The notes: generated from the letters alone by a model not told the origin. 64,000 bases of DNA from Phenylobacterium sp. Root1290 (GCF_001425305.1 NZ_LMEE01000002.1:320191-384190); one strand, 5' to 3'; shown: positions 11,346-21,695, counted from the stretch's first letter. A program made the numbers and translations.

Positions 11346-11359
11346 GCCCGAACGAAAAC

Positions 11360-11381
11360 GGGCCGGCGTCACCGCCGGCCC
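11360..11381 (-). terminator. Rho-independent terminator of ettA
   Basis: Nine-base GC arms (11360-11368 and 11373-11381) enclose a four-base loop. On the minus strand the hairpin is followed by CGTTTTCGTT, a usable T-tract. It lies between the convergent ygiD and ettA genes and may also slow readthrough from ygiD. Confidence 0.75.
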
Positions 11382-11404
11382 GATCGATTGGATGAAGCTC
11401 GCGC

Positions 11405-13072
<1,668 letters not shown>

Positions 13073-13280
13073 GAGGCGTCCGCGCTCGCTCTGCCGAAAA
13101 GTTCAGGGAATTCGGTGAGGGAGATAGCCGCCGCAAGCCCTTGGCGCAATGCGGCGGGACGAACGAGCCGCGACGTCCGAAGAAAAAGCGCCGCACGAAT
13201 CACCGGAAACGAGGCCGCCGGCGCGCGCTGTCGGCTCGTTGATTTGGGCGCAGAGGCGCCCCGGCGCAAAGCCAAGCTTC

Positions 13281-13305
13281 GGAACGATCCGCCTCGCCCC
13301 GCGTA
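13281..13305 (+). promoter_or_regulatory. Candidate EcfG/SigT-type general stress promoter for the CsbD gene
   Basis: GGAAC at 13281-13285 and CGTA at 13302-13305 are separated by 16 bases. Alphaproteobacterial general-stress sigma factors of the EcfG group use GGAAC with a CGTT-like -10 at 16-17 bases. The start codon of a CsbD stress protein follows 30 bases later, which fits a short leader. Confidence 0.6.
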
Positions 13306-13334
13306 GTCCTCCCCACAGTTGTGAGGAGTACGTG

Positions 13335-13517
13335 ATGCACAAAGATCAAATCAAAGGCGCCGCCAAGGAAGCCGCCGGCTCCGTCAAGCAGGCCGCCGGC
13401 AAGGCGACCGGCAACCGCGAGCTCGAAGCGGAAGGCGCCGTCGAAAAGACCGAGGGCAAGATCCAGAAGGGCGTCGGCGACATCAAGGACGCCGCCCGCG
13501 ACGCGCTGAAGCACTAG
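13335..13517 (+). CDS. CsbD-family stress protein
   Basis: A 60-residue, Lys/Ala-rich, strongly hydrophilic protein of the CsbD family, beginning MHKDQIKGAAKEAAGS. CsbD proteins are small and abundant under general stress in many bacteria; their molecular role is unknown. The frame is open further upstream, but the ATG at 13335, preceded by GAGGAG, gives the family-typical start. An EcfG-type promoter candidate is just upstream and a clean terminator follows, so it is a free-standing stress gene. Confidence 0.9.
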   Translation: MHKDQIKGAAKEAAGSVKQAAGKATGNRELEAEGAVEKTEGKIQKGVGDIKDAARDALKH

Positions 13518-13538
13518 CCAGCGTCCGGAAACATCGGA

Positions 13539-13567
13539 GGCCGCGCCCTGGAGGGCGCGGCCTTCTT
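13539..13567 (+). terminator. Rho-independent terminator of the CsbD gene
   Basis: Ten-base arms (13539-13548 and 13553-13562) with a TGGA loop are followed by TTCTTC. The hairpin sits 21 bases after the stop codon, between the CsbD gene and the convergent TonB-dependent receptor gene. Confidence 0.8.
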
Positions 13568-13593
13568 CATGTCCGTCTCGGCGGGCTGGGCGA

Positions 13594-15801
13594 CTAGAAG
13601 TCGACCTTCACCGAAAGCCACAGGCGCCGCGGCTCCTGGTTATTGGTGTACTCGGCCCCATAGGCGACCGGCGTGCCGTAAGGCAGCAGGCGCACGAAGT
13701 CCTTGTTCAGCAGATTGTAGATCGTGGCGTTCACCGTCACGCGCTCGGTCACCTGGAACGATCCGCCGACGTGGAAGAGGCTGTAGGCCTTGAAGTCGCC
13801 CAGGGCGGCCCGTGCCGGCGCATCGCTCCGGAACCGCTCGCTGCGGTACTCGCCGCGCAGCCAGGTGGTCAGGCGATCCGTCGCCTGCCAACGCAGGTCG
13901 GCGTTGGCCATATGCTCAGGAGTGTCGGTCAGCTTCTGGCCGGCGGACGCGCCGCTCTTCTGCTCGCTGTCGGTGTAGGTGTAGTTGGCCGAGAGCGTCC
14001 AATCCTCGAGGAAGCGGGCACGCATCGCCATCTCGACGCCGCGGGTCACGGCTTCGTCGATGTTCACGCTCTGACCGAACGTCGGGAAGCCGGGGAAGAA
14101 GCCGACATCGATGCAACCGGCCGGGCGGCCGGCCCCGGAGTTGTACTGGGCCAGAGTCAGGCCGGCGCTGCAGTTGGAGACGGGTTGGCCCGTGGCGATC
14201 TTGTCCTCGAACTTGTTGTCGAAGACCGTCAGGTTGGCCGAGAAGCCTTCCAGGCTGTCATAGTAGACGCCGATCTCGCTGCTGGTGCTGGTTTCCGGCA
14301 TCAAGGTCGGGGTGCCGAGCAGCGGCAGGCGCCCCTGGTTGCCGAAGCCGTTGATGCCGCTGGCCAGCTGCTCCAGACGCGGGGTCTTGAAGCCCTGGCT
14401 GACGCCGCCCTTCAAGGTCCAATGCTCGTTCGGGTTCCAGACCAGATAGGCGCGGGGGCTGAAGTGGCCGCCGAAGGTGCTGTGGTCGTCATGCCGCGCG
14501 CCGACGGTCAGGGCGAGGTTCTCGGTGAAGCGCCACTCGTCCTCGGCGTAGATCGCCCACTGCTGGTGCTCGAAATTGCCCGGCGCGACGCCATCGACCA
14601 TTTCGGCGTCCCAGTACTGGCCGCCCACCGTGAAGGTGTGATTGCGCCACTGCGAATAGAATTTGGTGTCGAAGATGGTGTTGGTCGACTCCAAGGTCCG
14701 CGCACCGCCGGCGCCCGCGACGCCGGGCGGAATGATCCGGCCCTTGGTCTCGGTGATCCCGCGCGAGAGGTTGCTCTCCAGGACGCCGAACGGCAGGCGC
14801 CAATTGTGCGCCAAGGCGTACTGCTGGCGATTGAACTCCAAGGCGTTGGCATAGCCGCCGGCGAGGGTGTTGGTGCCCATCTGGCCTTTGGAGTTGTCGT
14901 ACCACTGGGTCCCGACATCGGCGTCCAGCCAGAAGTCCATGCTGTCGATCGGGGTCCAGCTGAGGCGCGCGCCGTAGCCGCGAATCTCGCTCTTCGTCGA
15001 GCTGCGGCCAAAGCCGGTCACCGGCGTCGGCACGCCGTTGACGTTCTCGAACGTCAGGCCGGAGGCCTCGCGGTCCACGAACGAGCCGCGCAGGGTCAGA
15101 CCCAGCAGGCCGGGAACCAGCGGGCCGCTGGCGTAGACGTTGCCGCCGTAGATGTTGCCGAACTCGTCATCGCCCTGGATCGTGCCGTCCAGCGTGACCG
15201 AGCCGCCCCAGGTCTCGCCGACCTTGCGCGTGATGATGTTGACGACGCCGCCCATGGCGTCCGAGCCGTAGAGGGTCGAGACCGGGCCGCGCACGACCTC
15301 GATGCGCTCGATCGCGCTGACCGGCGGCAGGAAGCTGGTGGAGGTTTCGCCAAAGCCGTTCGGCGTGACGCTGCCGGCCGTGTTCTGGCGGCGGCCGTCG
15401 ATCAGGATCAGCGTGTAGTCGCTGCCCATGCCGCGGATGTTGATGTTGAGGCCGCCGGTCTTGCCGACCGCGCCGCCGACGTCGACGCCTTCGACGGTCG
15501 AGAGCACTTCGGCCAGGTTGGTGGCGCGCATTTGCTGGAGTTCGGTGCGGGAGATCACGGTCACGCTGGCGGGAGCATCGACGATCTTCTGCTCGAAGCC
15601 TGCGGCGGTAACGACCACGCCCTCAAGATCGACGGCGCTGTCATTGGCGTCGACGGCGGCGCTCGCCACGCTGAACGCGCGGGCGGGCGGAGCCTTGCGG
15701 CGATCCTCGGATTCGACTTCGGCAAAAGCGGCGCCGCCGGAAAAGGCGAGGCAAACACCCGCGCTGGTTCGCATCAGGGCGCGGGCAATCGGCGTAATCA
15801 A
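13594..15801 (-). CDS. TonB-dependent outer-membrane receptor (catecholate siderophore/colicin-receptor type)
   Basis: An outer-membrane gated channel of about 735 residues. A signal peptide (ALMRTSAGVCLAFSGGAAFA region) is followed by a TonB-box-like segment (DLEGVVVTA), a plug domain with the ILIDGRR and IERIEVVRGPVSTLYGSDAMGG hallmarks, and a long beta-barrel ending in VKVDF with the C-terminal Phe needed for barrel assembly. The plug is closest to CirA/FepA/BtuB-type receptors, so the ligand may be a ferric siderophore, but this cannot be settled here. I chose the TTG at 15801 because AAGGGG lies six bases before it; an ATG at 15774 is the alternative. A Fur-like palindrome lies upstream. 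Confidence 0.88.
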   Translation of the reverse strand: MITPIARALMRTSAGVCLAFSGGAAFAEVESEDRRKAPPARAFSVASAAVDANDSAVDLEGVVVTAAGFEQKIVDAPASVTVISRTELQQMRATNLAEVLSTVEGVDVGGAVGKTGGLNINIRGMGSDYTLILIDGRRQNTAGSVTPNGFGETSTSFLPPVSAIERIEVVRGPVSTLYGSDAMGGVVNIITRKVGETWGGSVTLDGTIQGDDEFGNIYGGNVYASGPLVPGLLGLTLRGSFVDREASGLTFENVNGVPTPVTGFGRSSTKSEIRGYGARLSWTPIDSMDFWLDADVGTQWYDNSKGQMGTNTLAGGYANALEFNRQQYALAHNWRLPFGVLESNLSRGITETKGRIIPPGVAGAGGARTLESTNTIFDTKFYSQWRNHTFTVGGQYWDAEMVDGVAPGNFEHQQWAIYAEDEWRFTENLALTVGARHDDHSTFGGHFSPRAYLVWNPNEHWTLKGGVSQGFKTPRLEQLASGINGFGNQGRLPLLGTPTLMPETSTSSEIGVYYDSLEGFSANLTVFDNKFEDKIATGQPVSNCSAGLTLAQYNSGAGRPAGCIDVGFFPGFPTFGQSVNIDEAVTRGVEMAMRARFLEDWTLSANYTYTDSEQKSGASAGQKLTDTPEHMANADLRWQATDRLTTWLRGEYRSERFRSDAPARAALGDFKAYSLFHVGGSFQVTERVTVNATIYNLLNKDFVRLLPYGTPVAYGAEYTNNQEPRRLWLSVKVDF

Positions 15802-15874
15802 AACAATCCCCTTAAACTCAAGCTTTCTGCAACTTGGTCGCACTAGCACGAAGATCCTGAGATGCAATCGCTTC

Positions 15875-15889
15875 TGAGAGCCATTCTCA
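15875..15889. promoter_or_regulatory. Candidate Fur-like operator upstream of the TonB-dependent receptor
   Basis: TGAGAGCCATTCTCA is an inverted repeat (TGAGA and TCTCA around five bases) in the 192-base divergent gap between the receptor and the vWA gene. ATTCTCA-type half-sites resemble iron-responsive Fur sites, and the neighbour is a likely iron receptor. Identification is by pattern and context only. Confidence 0.35.
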
Positions 15890-15993
15890 TCAGACTGACG
15901 CGGATGTGATGCCGCGCGCGGGCCGCGATCACGCCGACATTTCGCCTCACGCGGCGCGCCAAGCTGCACCATGAACTAGCCAGGAGCTTCGTC

Positions 15994-17778
15994 ATGCCGG
16001 TGCAGAAGATGTTGCGTAGCGTCTCCATCCTTGGGCTTGCAGGCATGATCGCCGCCCCGGCCGCACCGGGAATAGCCCAACCCGTCGTGCGCGACGGCGC
16101 GCCGAACCCCGCCGCCTGCGAGGCGCTCGGCTTTCCGCAAGCTCAGGACTACACGCGCGGCATGCCTCGCCAGGCCTATCGCGGGGGAATGCCTGCTCCC
16201 CCGCCTCCGCCTTCACCAGTAGCGCAGATCCCGCCCCTGCCCGTGCCGCCGGTGCAGAAGCGGATCGAACAATCCGAGGCATACCTCGCAGCGCCGGCTC
16301 CGCCTTCACGGCCCAGCATCGTCGTCACCGGCCAGGCCCGCCCGCCGATGGACACCGAACGTTATCCTGGCGTCCAGGCCAACCCGATCAAGCGGACAGC
16401 CGAAGAGCCGGTCTCCACCTTCTCGGTCGATGTCGACACCGCCTCCTACGCCAATGTCCGGCGGTTCCTGAATGACGGCTCCCGGCCCCCCGGTGACGCT
16501 GTCCGGGTTGAGGAGCTCATCAACTACTTCGACTACGGCTACGCAAAGCCCGGCGACCGTGCGACGCCGTTCCGGCCTTATGTCGCGGTGACCCCCTCGC
16601 CTTGGGCCAAGGATCGCCAGATCGTCCACATCGGACTGCAGGGGTATGACCTGCCGCGCACGTCAGAGCCGCCGCTGAACCTGGTGTTCCTGGTCGATAC
16701 GTCAGGCTCGATGTGGGGCCAGGACCGGCTGCCGCTGGCGATCAAGTCGCTGAACCTGCTGGTCGATCAGCTGCGGCCGCAGGACCGGGTCTCCATCGTC
16801 GCCTATGCCGGTTCGGCCGGCGCCGTGCTCGCCCCCACCGATGGACGCAGCAAGCTGAAGGTGCGCTGCGCGCTGGGCGCGCTGCGGGCCGGCGGGTCGA
16901 CGGCGGGTGGCGAGGGGCTAAAGCTCGCCTATGACCTCGCCAAGCAGAACTTCGACCCCAAGTCCGTCAATCGCGTGATCCTGATGACGGACGGCGACTT
17001 CAACGTCGGGGTCGCTGATCCCGCCAAGCTGAAGGACTTGGTCACGGCCAAGCGCAAGGAAGGGACCTACCTGTCGGTCTACGGCTTCGGGCGCGGCAAC
17101 TACAACGACGTGATGATGCAGACCCTGGCCCAGAACGGCAACGGGACCGCCGCCTACATCGACACCTTGAACGAGGCCCGCAAACTGCTGCGCGACGACT
17201 TCGCCAGTTCGCTGTTCCCGATCGCCGACGACGTGAAGATCCAGGTCGAGTTCAACCCTTCGACGGTCAGCGAATACCGGCTGATCGGCTACGAGACCCG
17301 GATGTTGCAGCGAGAGGACTTCAACAACGACCAGGTCGACGCCGGCGAAGTCGGGTCTCGCGCCTCGGTCACCGCGCTCTACGAGATCACCCCGGTCGGC
17401 GCGCCCGGCTCCAGCGATCCCCTGCGCTACGGGGCCGCACGGCCTTCAGCGGCGCCCGCTGCGGCCGGCGAGCTCGCCTACCTGAAAGTTCGTTACAAGT
17501 TGCCGGGAGCGGGCGCCTCGAAGCTCATCGAGCGACCCATCGGGGTGCGCGACTCCTACCCGACCGTGCAGGCCGCCCCCGAGGCGACCCGTTGGGCGCT
17601 TGCTGTCGCGGCTTTCGGTCAGCTCCTGAAGGCCGATCCGCGCGTTGACGCCGGCTACGGCTGGAACGACGTGGCGAGCCTGGCGCAGGGCGCACGCGGC
17701 GAAGACCCGTTCGGCATCCGGGCGGAGTTCGTGCAGTTGGTGCGATCGGCCGGCGAGGCGCAATCGCGCGGCGACTAG
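15994..17778 (+). CDS. YfbK-like von Willebrand factor A domain protein
   Basis: A 594-residue exported protein. A signal peptide (about residues 1-28) is followed by a proline-rich stretch (about 66-88) and a YfbK-type N-terminal domain (about 125-195). Next come the vWA domain with a complete MIDAS start D235-T-S-G-S and a later MTDGD motif, and a C-terminal DUF3520-like region. Such proteins bind divalent metal through the MIDAS and probably mediate protein-protein contact in the periplasm; E. coli YfbK has no firm function. The gene is divergent from the TonB receptor. No adjacent MoxR-type ATPase is present, although many vWA genes have one. Confidence 0.8.
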   Translation: MPVQKMLRSVSILGLAGMIAAPAAPGIAQPVVRDGAPNPAACEALGFPQAQDYTRGMPRQAYRGGMPAPPPPPSPVAQIPPLPVPPVQKRIEQSEAYLAAPAPPSRPSIVVTGQARPPMDTERYPGVQANPIKRTAEEPVSTFSVDVDTASYANVRRFLNDGSRPPGDAVRVEELINYFDYGYAKPGDRATPFRPYVAVTPSPWAKDRQIVHIGLQGYDLPRTSEPPLNLVFLVDTSGSMWGQDRLPLAIKSLNLLVDQLRPQDRVSIVAYAGSAGAVLAPTDGRSKLKVRCALGALRAGGSTAGGEGLKLAYDLAKQNFDPKSVNRVILMTDGDFNVGVADPAKLKDLVTAKRKEGTYLSVYGFGRGNYNDVMMQTLAQNGNGTAAYIDTLNEARKLLRDDFASSLFPIADDVKIQVEFNPSTVSEYRLIGYETRMLQREDFNNDQVDAGEVGSRASVTALYEITPVGAPGSSDPLRYGAARPSAAPAAAGELAYLKVRYKLPGAGASKLIERPIGVRDSYPTVQAAPEATRWALAVAAFGQLLKADPRVDAGYGWNDVASLAQGARGEDPFGIRAEFVQLVRSAGEAQSRGD

Positions 17779-17789
17779 AGGCGACGGAA

Positions 17790-17824
17790 CCTGCGCGCCT
17801 GGCGCTCTCGAGACTGCGCGCAGG
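17790..17824 (+). terminator. Possible terminator hairpin after the vWA gene
   Basis: CCTGCGCGC (17790-17798) and GCGCGCAGG (17816-17824) are perfect nine-base arms with a 17-base loop, followed only by CCATTTCC. It begins twelve bases after the stop codon. The weak T-tract makes intrinsic termination uncertain. Confidence 0.4.
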
Positions 17825-17899
17825 CCATTTCCGTCCGGTCAGAAACCAAACTGCTCTTCCGTTCGTTAGCCCTGGGTCCAAACAAGAGGGAGGCGGCGA

Positions 17900-19120
17900 G
17901 TGTTCGACGTCACCGACTCGCGCTCTGAGAATCTGATACGCCTCGATCCGACAGAAGCTCCACATTTTGGCGCACCGGGTCGCATGGGTTTCCACCTGAT
18001 CGACACCACCATGATGTACGCCCCGCGTTCCGGCGGCGTGAAGCGCTACCTGCATCAGAAGCGTGAATGGCTGACCAACCGTCGGCCCGACATCAGCCAC
18101 ACTCTGGTCGTGCCCGGCCCCACCACCGGCCTGGCCGCGCACGGCGTCGTCAGCGTGGCGGCCGCGCGGTTGCCGTTTGGCGACGGCTACCGGATGCCGG
18201 CCTCCACGACCAAGTGGGAGACCGTGATCCGGATGCTGGAGCCGGACATCATCGAGGCTGGCGACATTTTCGTGCCGGGCCACGCGGCTTTGGACGCCGG
18301 CGAGGCCTTGGGCGTCCCGGTGGTCGGCTTCTGCCACACCGACGCCGCGGCGCTGGCCGCGCTGCACTTCGGCGAATGGGCCGAGGCCCCGGCCATGAAG
18401 CACTGGGCCGCCACCTTCCAGAAGTTCGATCGCGTGGTGGCGCCCAGCCGTCACATCGCCCAGCGCCTCTCCGAGGCCGGGGTGGAGAAGGTGAGCGTCC
18501 AGATGCTGGGCGTCGACACCGAGCTCTTCCATCCGAGCCGAGCCGACGGCGGCAGGCTGAAGCGGCGCCTGGGGCTGCCCCCTGAGGCTCGACTGCTGGT
18601 GTTCGCCGGCCGCCCCGCGCGCGAGAAGAACATCGAGAGCCTGATCTGCGCCGTCGAGCGGCTCGGGGCGCCCTACTACTTGCTGCTCGTGGGCGCGGCG
18701 AAGGACACCCACTACTCGCCGCGCGTCATCCCGATGGGCTACGAGCGCGACCCGGTGAAGCTGGCCGGCGTCATCGCAAGCTGCGACGCGCTGGTGCACG
18801 CCAACGAGAACGAGCCGTTCGGCCTGGTGGTGCTGGAAGCGCTGGCCGCCGGCCTGCCTGTCGTCGGCCCGTCTCGAGGCGGGATCTCCGAGCTGATCGA
18901 CGAGCATGTCGGCCAGCGCGCCGCCACCGTCGATCCGGCGGGCATGGCCGAGGCCATCGAAGCATTGTTCGCCCGCGATCTCGCCAAGGTGAAGGTCGCG
19001 GCCCGCCGCCGCGCCGAGCAGCGCCACCGGTGGGACAACACCTTCGAGGGCCTGACCCGCATGTACGGCGAGCTCGTCGCTGGACGCAGCGCCGCCGAAG
19101 TGGTGCCGATGCGGGCCTGA
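17900..19120 (+). CDS. GT4-family glycosyltransferase
   Basis: A 406-residue GT-B fold enzyme. The N-terminal acceptor domain starts at MGFHLIDTTMMY with a glycine-rich SGGVKRYL loop. The C-terminal nucleotide-sugar domain carries the E-x7-E motif (ENEPFGLVVLEA) and the FAGRPAREKN segment typical of GT4 enzymes. It probably adds a sugar to a lipid or surface polysaccharide; donor and acceptor are unknown. The start is a GTG with a strong GAGGGAGG ribosome-binding site seven bases upstream; an internal ATG at 17984 is possible. It is a single gene ending against a terminator shared with the acyl-CoA dehydrogenases. Confidence 0.82.
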   Translation: MFDVTDSRSENLIRLDPTEAPHFGAPGRMGFHLIDTTMMYAPRSGGVKRYLHQKREWLTNRRPDISHTLVVPGPTTGLAAHGVVSVAAARLPFGDGYRMPASTTKWETVIRMLEPDIIEAGDIFVPGHAALDAGEALGVPVVGFCHTDAAALAALHFGEWAEAPAMKHWAATFQKFDRVVAPSRHIAQRLSEAGVEKVSVQMLGVDTELFHPSRADGGRLKRRLGLPPEARLLVFAGRPAREKNIESLICAVERLGAPYYLLLVGAAKDTHYSPRVIPMGYERDPVKLAGVIASCDALVHANENEPFGLVVLEALAAGLPVVGPSRGGISELIDEHVGQRAATVDPAGMAEAIEALFARDLAKVKVAARRRAEQRHRWDNTFEGLTRMYGELVAGRSAAEVVPMRA

Positions 19121-19135
19121 TCTGGCCGAAAAAGA

Positions 19136-19159
19136 AAGGCTCCCCTCGCGGGGAGCCTT
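19136..19159 (-). terminator. Rho-independent terminator of the acyl-CoA dehydrogenase pair
   Basis: Ten-base arms AAGGCTCCCC and GGGGAGCCTT surround a TCGC loop. Read on the minus strand, the hairpin runs into TTTCTTTTTC, a strong T-tract. It also faces the end of the glycosyltransferase gene and may act in both directions. Confidence 0.85.
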
Positions 19160-19191
19160 CAAGGCCAGGCACCTCCCAAGCGCCCAGTTCG

Positions 19192-20421
19192 TCAACGCCC
19201 GGTGGGCATGTCCTTGAACGCCACGTCCTTGTCGACGCGGATGTCGCCGGGCAGACCAAGCACGCGTTCGGCGATGATGTTGCGCAGGATTTCGTCCGTG
19301 CCGCCGGCGATCCGCAGGCCCGGTGCGAACATCAGCGACCAGTGGAAGGCCGCGCTGAGCGGGGCCAGGTCCTCATCGTTGATGATCCCGTACTGATCGA
19401 GCATCTCGACGGCGGTGTTGGCCAGTTCCTGCATCTGGACGGCGGAGATGATCTTGCCGATCGAGCTTTCCGGCCCCGGCGTCTGGCCGCGCGAGAGCGC
19501 GGTCATGGTGCGGTTGCGGGTGTGCTTCAGCCCCTCGGCCTGGACGTACCAGTCGGCCAGCTTCTCGCGCACGGACTGGTCCTGCAGCGCCGAGGCGCCG
19601 TCCAGGCCCGGCGTCTTGCGCGCCGCCTCCATGAACTGGCTCCAGCCCGCGCCGGTGGCGCCGCCGACCGCCAGGCGCTCGTTCATCAGGGTCACCAGGC
19701 TGACCTTCCAGCCATCGCCCTCCGCGCCGAGCCGCTGGCTGTCCTTGACCCGCACATTGGTGAAGAACACCTCGTTGAAGCCCGAGCCGCCCGACATCTG
19801 GTGGATCGGCTTGACCTCAACCCCCGGATCCTTGAGGTCGAGCCAGAACATGGTCAGGCCCTTGTGCTTCGGCACATCCGGATTTGTCCGAACGATTACA
19901 ATCCCATAGTCGGAAAACTGGGCGCCTGTCGTCCACACCTTCTGGCCGTTGATCACCCAATCGCCGGACCCGTCATCGACACGCTCGGCCTTGGTGCGCG
20001 AGGCGGCGACGTCGGAGCCGCCGGACGGCTCGGAGAACAGCTGGCTCCAGATCTCCTCGCCGCGCAGGGCCGGTCCGACGAACCGCTTCTTGGTCTCCTC
20101 GTCGGCGAAGGTCATCACCGTGGGCACGCACATGCCCAGACCGATCTGGAAGGGGTTGCCTGGGATCGGGTGCTTGGCCTCTTCCTGGTTGAAGATGACC
20201 TGCTGCACCGGCGTTCCGCCCTGCCCGCCCCACTCCTTGGGCCAAGTGATACAGGCATAGCCGGCCGCCGCCTTCTTGGCCTGCCAGGCCTTGGAGGCGG
20301 CCATGCCGTCGCTGGCCTCGGGATCGGCGGAACCCTCGCGCGCCTTGGGGGCGTTGGCCTCAAGCCAATCGCGGACCTGCTTGCGGTAGGCAGCTTCTTC
20401 GGGAGTGTCGTTGAAATCCAT
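19192..20421 (-). CDS. Acyl-CoA dehydrogenase, subunit 1 of a pair
   Basis: A 409-residue FAD flavoprotein of the acyl-CoA dehydrogenase family. The N-terminal helical domain includes WPKEWGG, the middle domain has FSEPSGGSDVA, and the C-terminal FAD-binding end has GGTDEILRNIIAERVLGLP. It oxidises acyl-CoA to enoyl-CoA. The directly upstream gene (14-base gap) encodes a second, divergent family member. Such adjacent pairs often form mixed complexes in steroid or branched side-chain degradation; that is an inference here, since no other catabolic genes are nearby. A terminator follows. Confidence 0.88.
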   Translation of the reverse strand: MDFNDTPEEAAYRKQVRDWLEANAPKAREGSADPEASDGMAASKAWQAKKAAAGYACITWPKEWGGQGGTPVQQVIFNQEEAKHPIPGNPFQIGLGMCVPTVMTFADEETKKRFVGPALRGEEIWSQLFSEPSGGSDVAASRTKAERVDDGSGDWVINGQKVWTTGAQFSDYGIVIVRTNPDVPKHKGLTMFWLDLKDPGVEVKPIHQMSGGSGFNEVFFTNVRVKDSQRLGAEGDGWKVSLVTLMNERLAVGGATGAGWSQFMEAARKTPGLDGASALQDQSVREKLADWYVQAEGLKHTRNRTMTALSRGQTPGPESSIGKIISAVQMQELANTAVEMLDQYGIINDEDLAPLSAAFHWSLMFAPGLRIAGGTDEILRNIIAERVLGLPGDIRVDKDVAFKDMPTGR

Positions 20422-20435
20422 GATCCTGATCTCCC

Positions 20436-21557
20436 TTAAGCGGCTTCGACGTTGCGGCGTTCGAGGTGGCTGACGAGACGCTCTTTCCAGACGCGCGGGG
20501 CGCCGGCCACGAGCGAGAGTTGGCGCGAACGGCGGTAGTGGAGATGGCAGTCCATTTCCCAGGTGAAGCCGATGCCGCCGTGGGTCTGGATGTTTTCCTT
20601 GGAGCCGAACCAGTAGGCCTCGCTGGCTGCGATCCGCGCGGCGCTGGCGGCGACCGGCAGTTCAGGTGCGTTCGTGTTCAGCGCCCAGGCGCCATAGTAG
20701 GCGTTCGAACGCGAGAGTTCGTTCTTCACGTACATGTCGGCGAGCTTGTGCTTGATCGCCTGGTAGGAGGCGATGACGCGGCCGAAAGCATAGCGCTCCA
20801 TCGCGTATTCCTTGGCCATCTCCAGGCAGCGGTCGGCGCCGCCGGTCTGTTCGAAGGCCAACAGCACGGCGGCCCGGTCGAAGATCTGCTCGACCAGCTC
20901 GAAACCTTCGCCCGCATTGCCGACGCGGCGGACGGGCGTGTCCTTGAACGTCAGCTTGGCGGCGTCGCGCGTCGGGTCGAGGGTCTTGACCGCTTCACGA
21001 GCGACCGAGGCGTCCGACAGCTCGGCCAGGAACAGGCCGGGCTTGCCGTTCTCCTTGGCCAGGACGAGGGCGACGTTGGCGATGTCCCCGTCGGTCACCG
21101 GGATCTTCACGCCGGTCAGCTTGCCGTCAGCGACGCTCGCCTGGAGGCTCGACGCATTGAGCACCCCCGGGCCTTCGGAAGTGGCGATCGCGCCGATGAT
21201 CTCGCCGGCGGCGATCTTCGGCAGCAGATAGGCCTTCTGCTCGTCGTTGCCGGCCAGCATTATCGCTTCGGCCAGGAAGTAGACCGTCGAGGCGAAGGGG
21301 ATCGGAGCCACCGCGCGGCCGAGCTCCTCGGCGATCACGCAGAGTTCGAGGTGTCCCAAGCCAAGGCCGCCGTGTTCCTCAGGAATCGCCGCGCCCAGCC
21401 AGCCCTGCCCGGCCACCGCTTTCCAGAGGTCGGCGTCATAGGCTTTGGCGTCATCGTCGAGCACCTTGCGGACCCGCGAGGTCGGGCTGTTGGCTTCGAG
21501 GAACTTGCGGGCCTCGCTCTTCAGGAACTTCTGGTCGTCAGAAAAATCGAAATTCAT
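20436..21557 (-). CDS. Acyl-CoA dehydrogenase, subunit 2 of a pair
   Basis: A 373-residue acyl-CoA dehydrogenase with the N-terminal FDFSDDQKF start, IPEEHGGLG, a middle domain in which the usual substrate-contact segment is altered (TSEGPGVLN), and a C-terminal THGGIGFTWEMDCHLHYRR segment. It is the first gene of the two-gene unit. The histidine-rich C-terminal motif is like that in subunits of heteromeric acyl-CoA dehydrogenases. Substrate range is not readable. Upstream lies a 138-base divergent gap with a TTGAC-N5-GTCAA palindrome. Confidence 0.88.
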   Translation of the reverse strand: MNFDFSDDQKFLKSEARKFLEANSPTSRVRKVLDDDAKAYDADLWKAVAGQGWLGAAIPEEHGGLGLGHLELCVIAEELGRAVAPIPFASTVYFLAEAIMLAGNDEQKAYLLPKIAAGEIIGAIATSEGPGVLNASSLQASVADGKLTGVKIPVTDGDIANVALVLAKENGKPGLFLAELSDASVAREAVKTLDPTRDAAKLTFKDTPVRRVGNAGEGFELVEQIFDRAAVLLAFEQTGGADRCLEMAKEYAMERYAFGRVIASYQAIKHKLADMYVKNELSRSNAYYGAWALNTNAPELPVAASAARIAASEAYWFGSKENIQTHGGIGFTWEMDCHLHYRRSRQLSLVAGAPRVWKERLVSHLERRNVEAA

Positions 21558-21637
21558 TTCCGCCCATTCCGCCGTGTGTCCGGCCGGTTGATGCTTGTTC
21601 GGCGGCCACCATACGCACCGTGCGCGCCTTGGAAAGA

Positions 21638-21652
21638 TTGACCTCGCGTCAA
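21638..21652. promoter_or_regulatory. Candidate operator between acyl-CoA dehydrogenase and unknown gene
   Basis: TTGAC and GTCAA arms around CTCGC form a perfect 15-base inverted repeat in the divergent gap, 81 bases before the dehydrogenase start and 44 before the rightward gene. The five-base spacing is one longer than FNR/CRP-type sites. A dimeric regulator site is plausible; its owner is unknown. Confidence 0.4.
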
Positions 21653-21695
21653 GAAATTCAGGGTCTTATGGCGAGCTGAACGAGGGCTCCGGCAC

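Noticed and set aside
13771..15846. 691-codon plus-strand frame opposite the TonB-dependent receptor
   Set aside because: Low-complexity Ala/Arg/Asp translation, antisense to a receptor with complete plug and barrel motifs.
17525..19195. 556-codon minus-strand frame over the vWA and glycosyltransferase genes
   Set aside because: It spans two real genes and an intergenic gap in antisense and has no recognisable domain.
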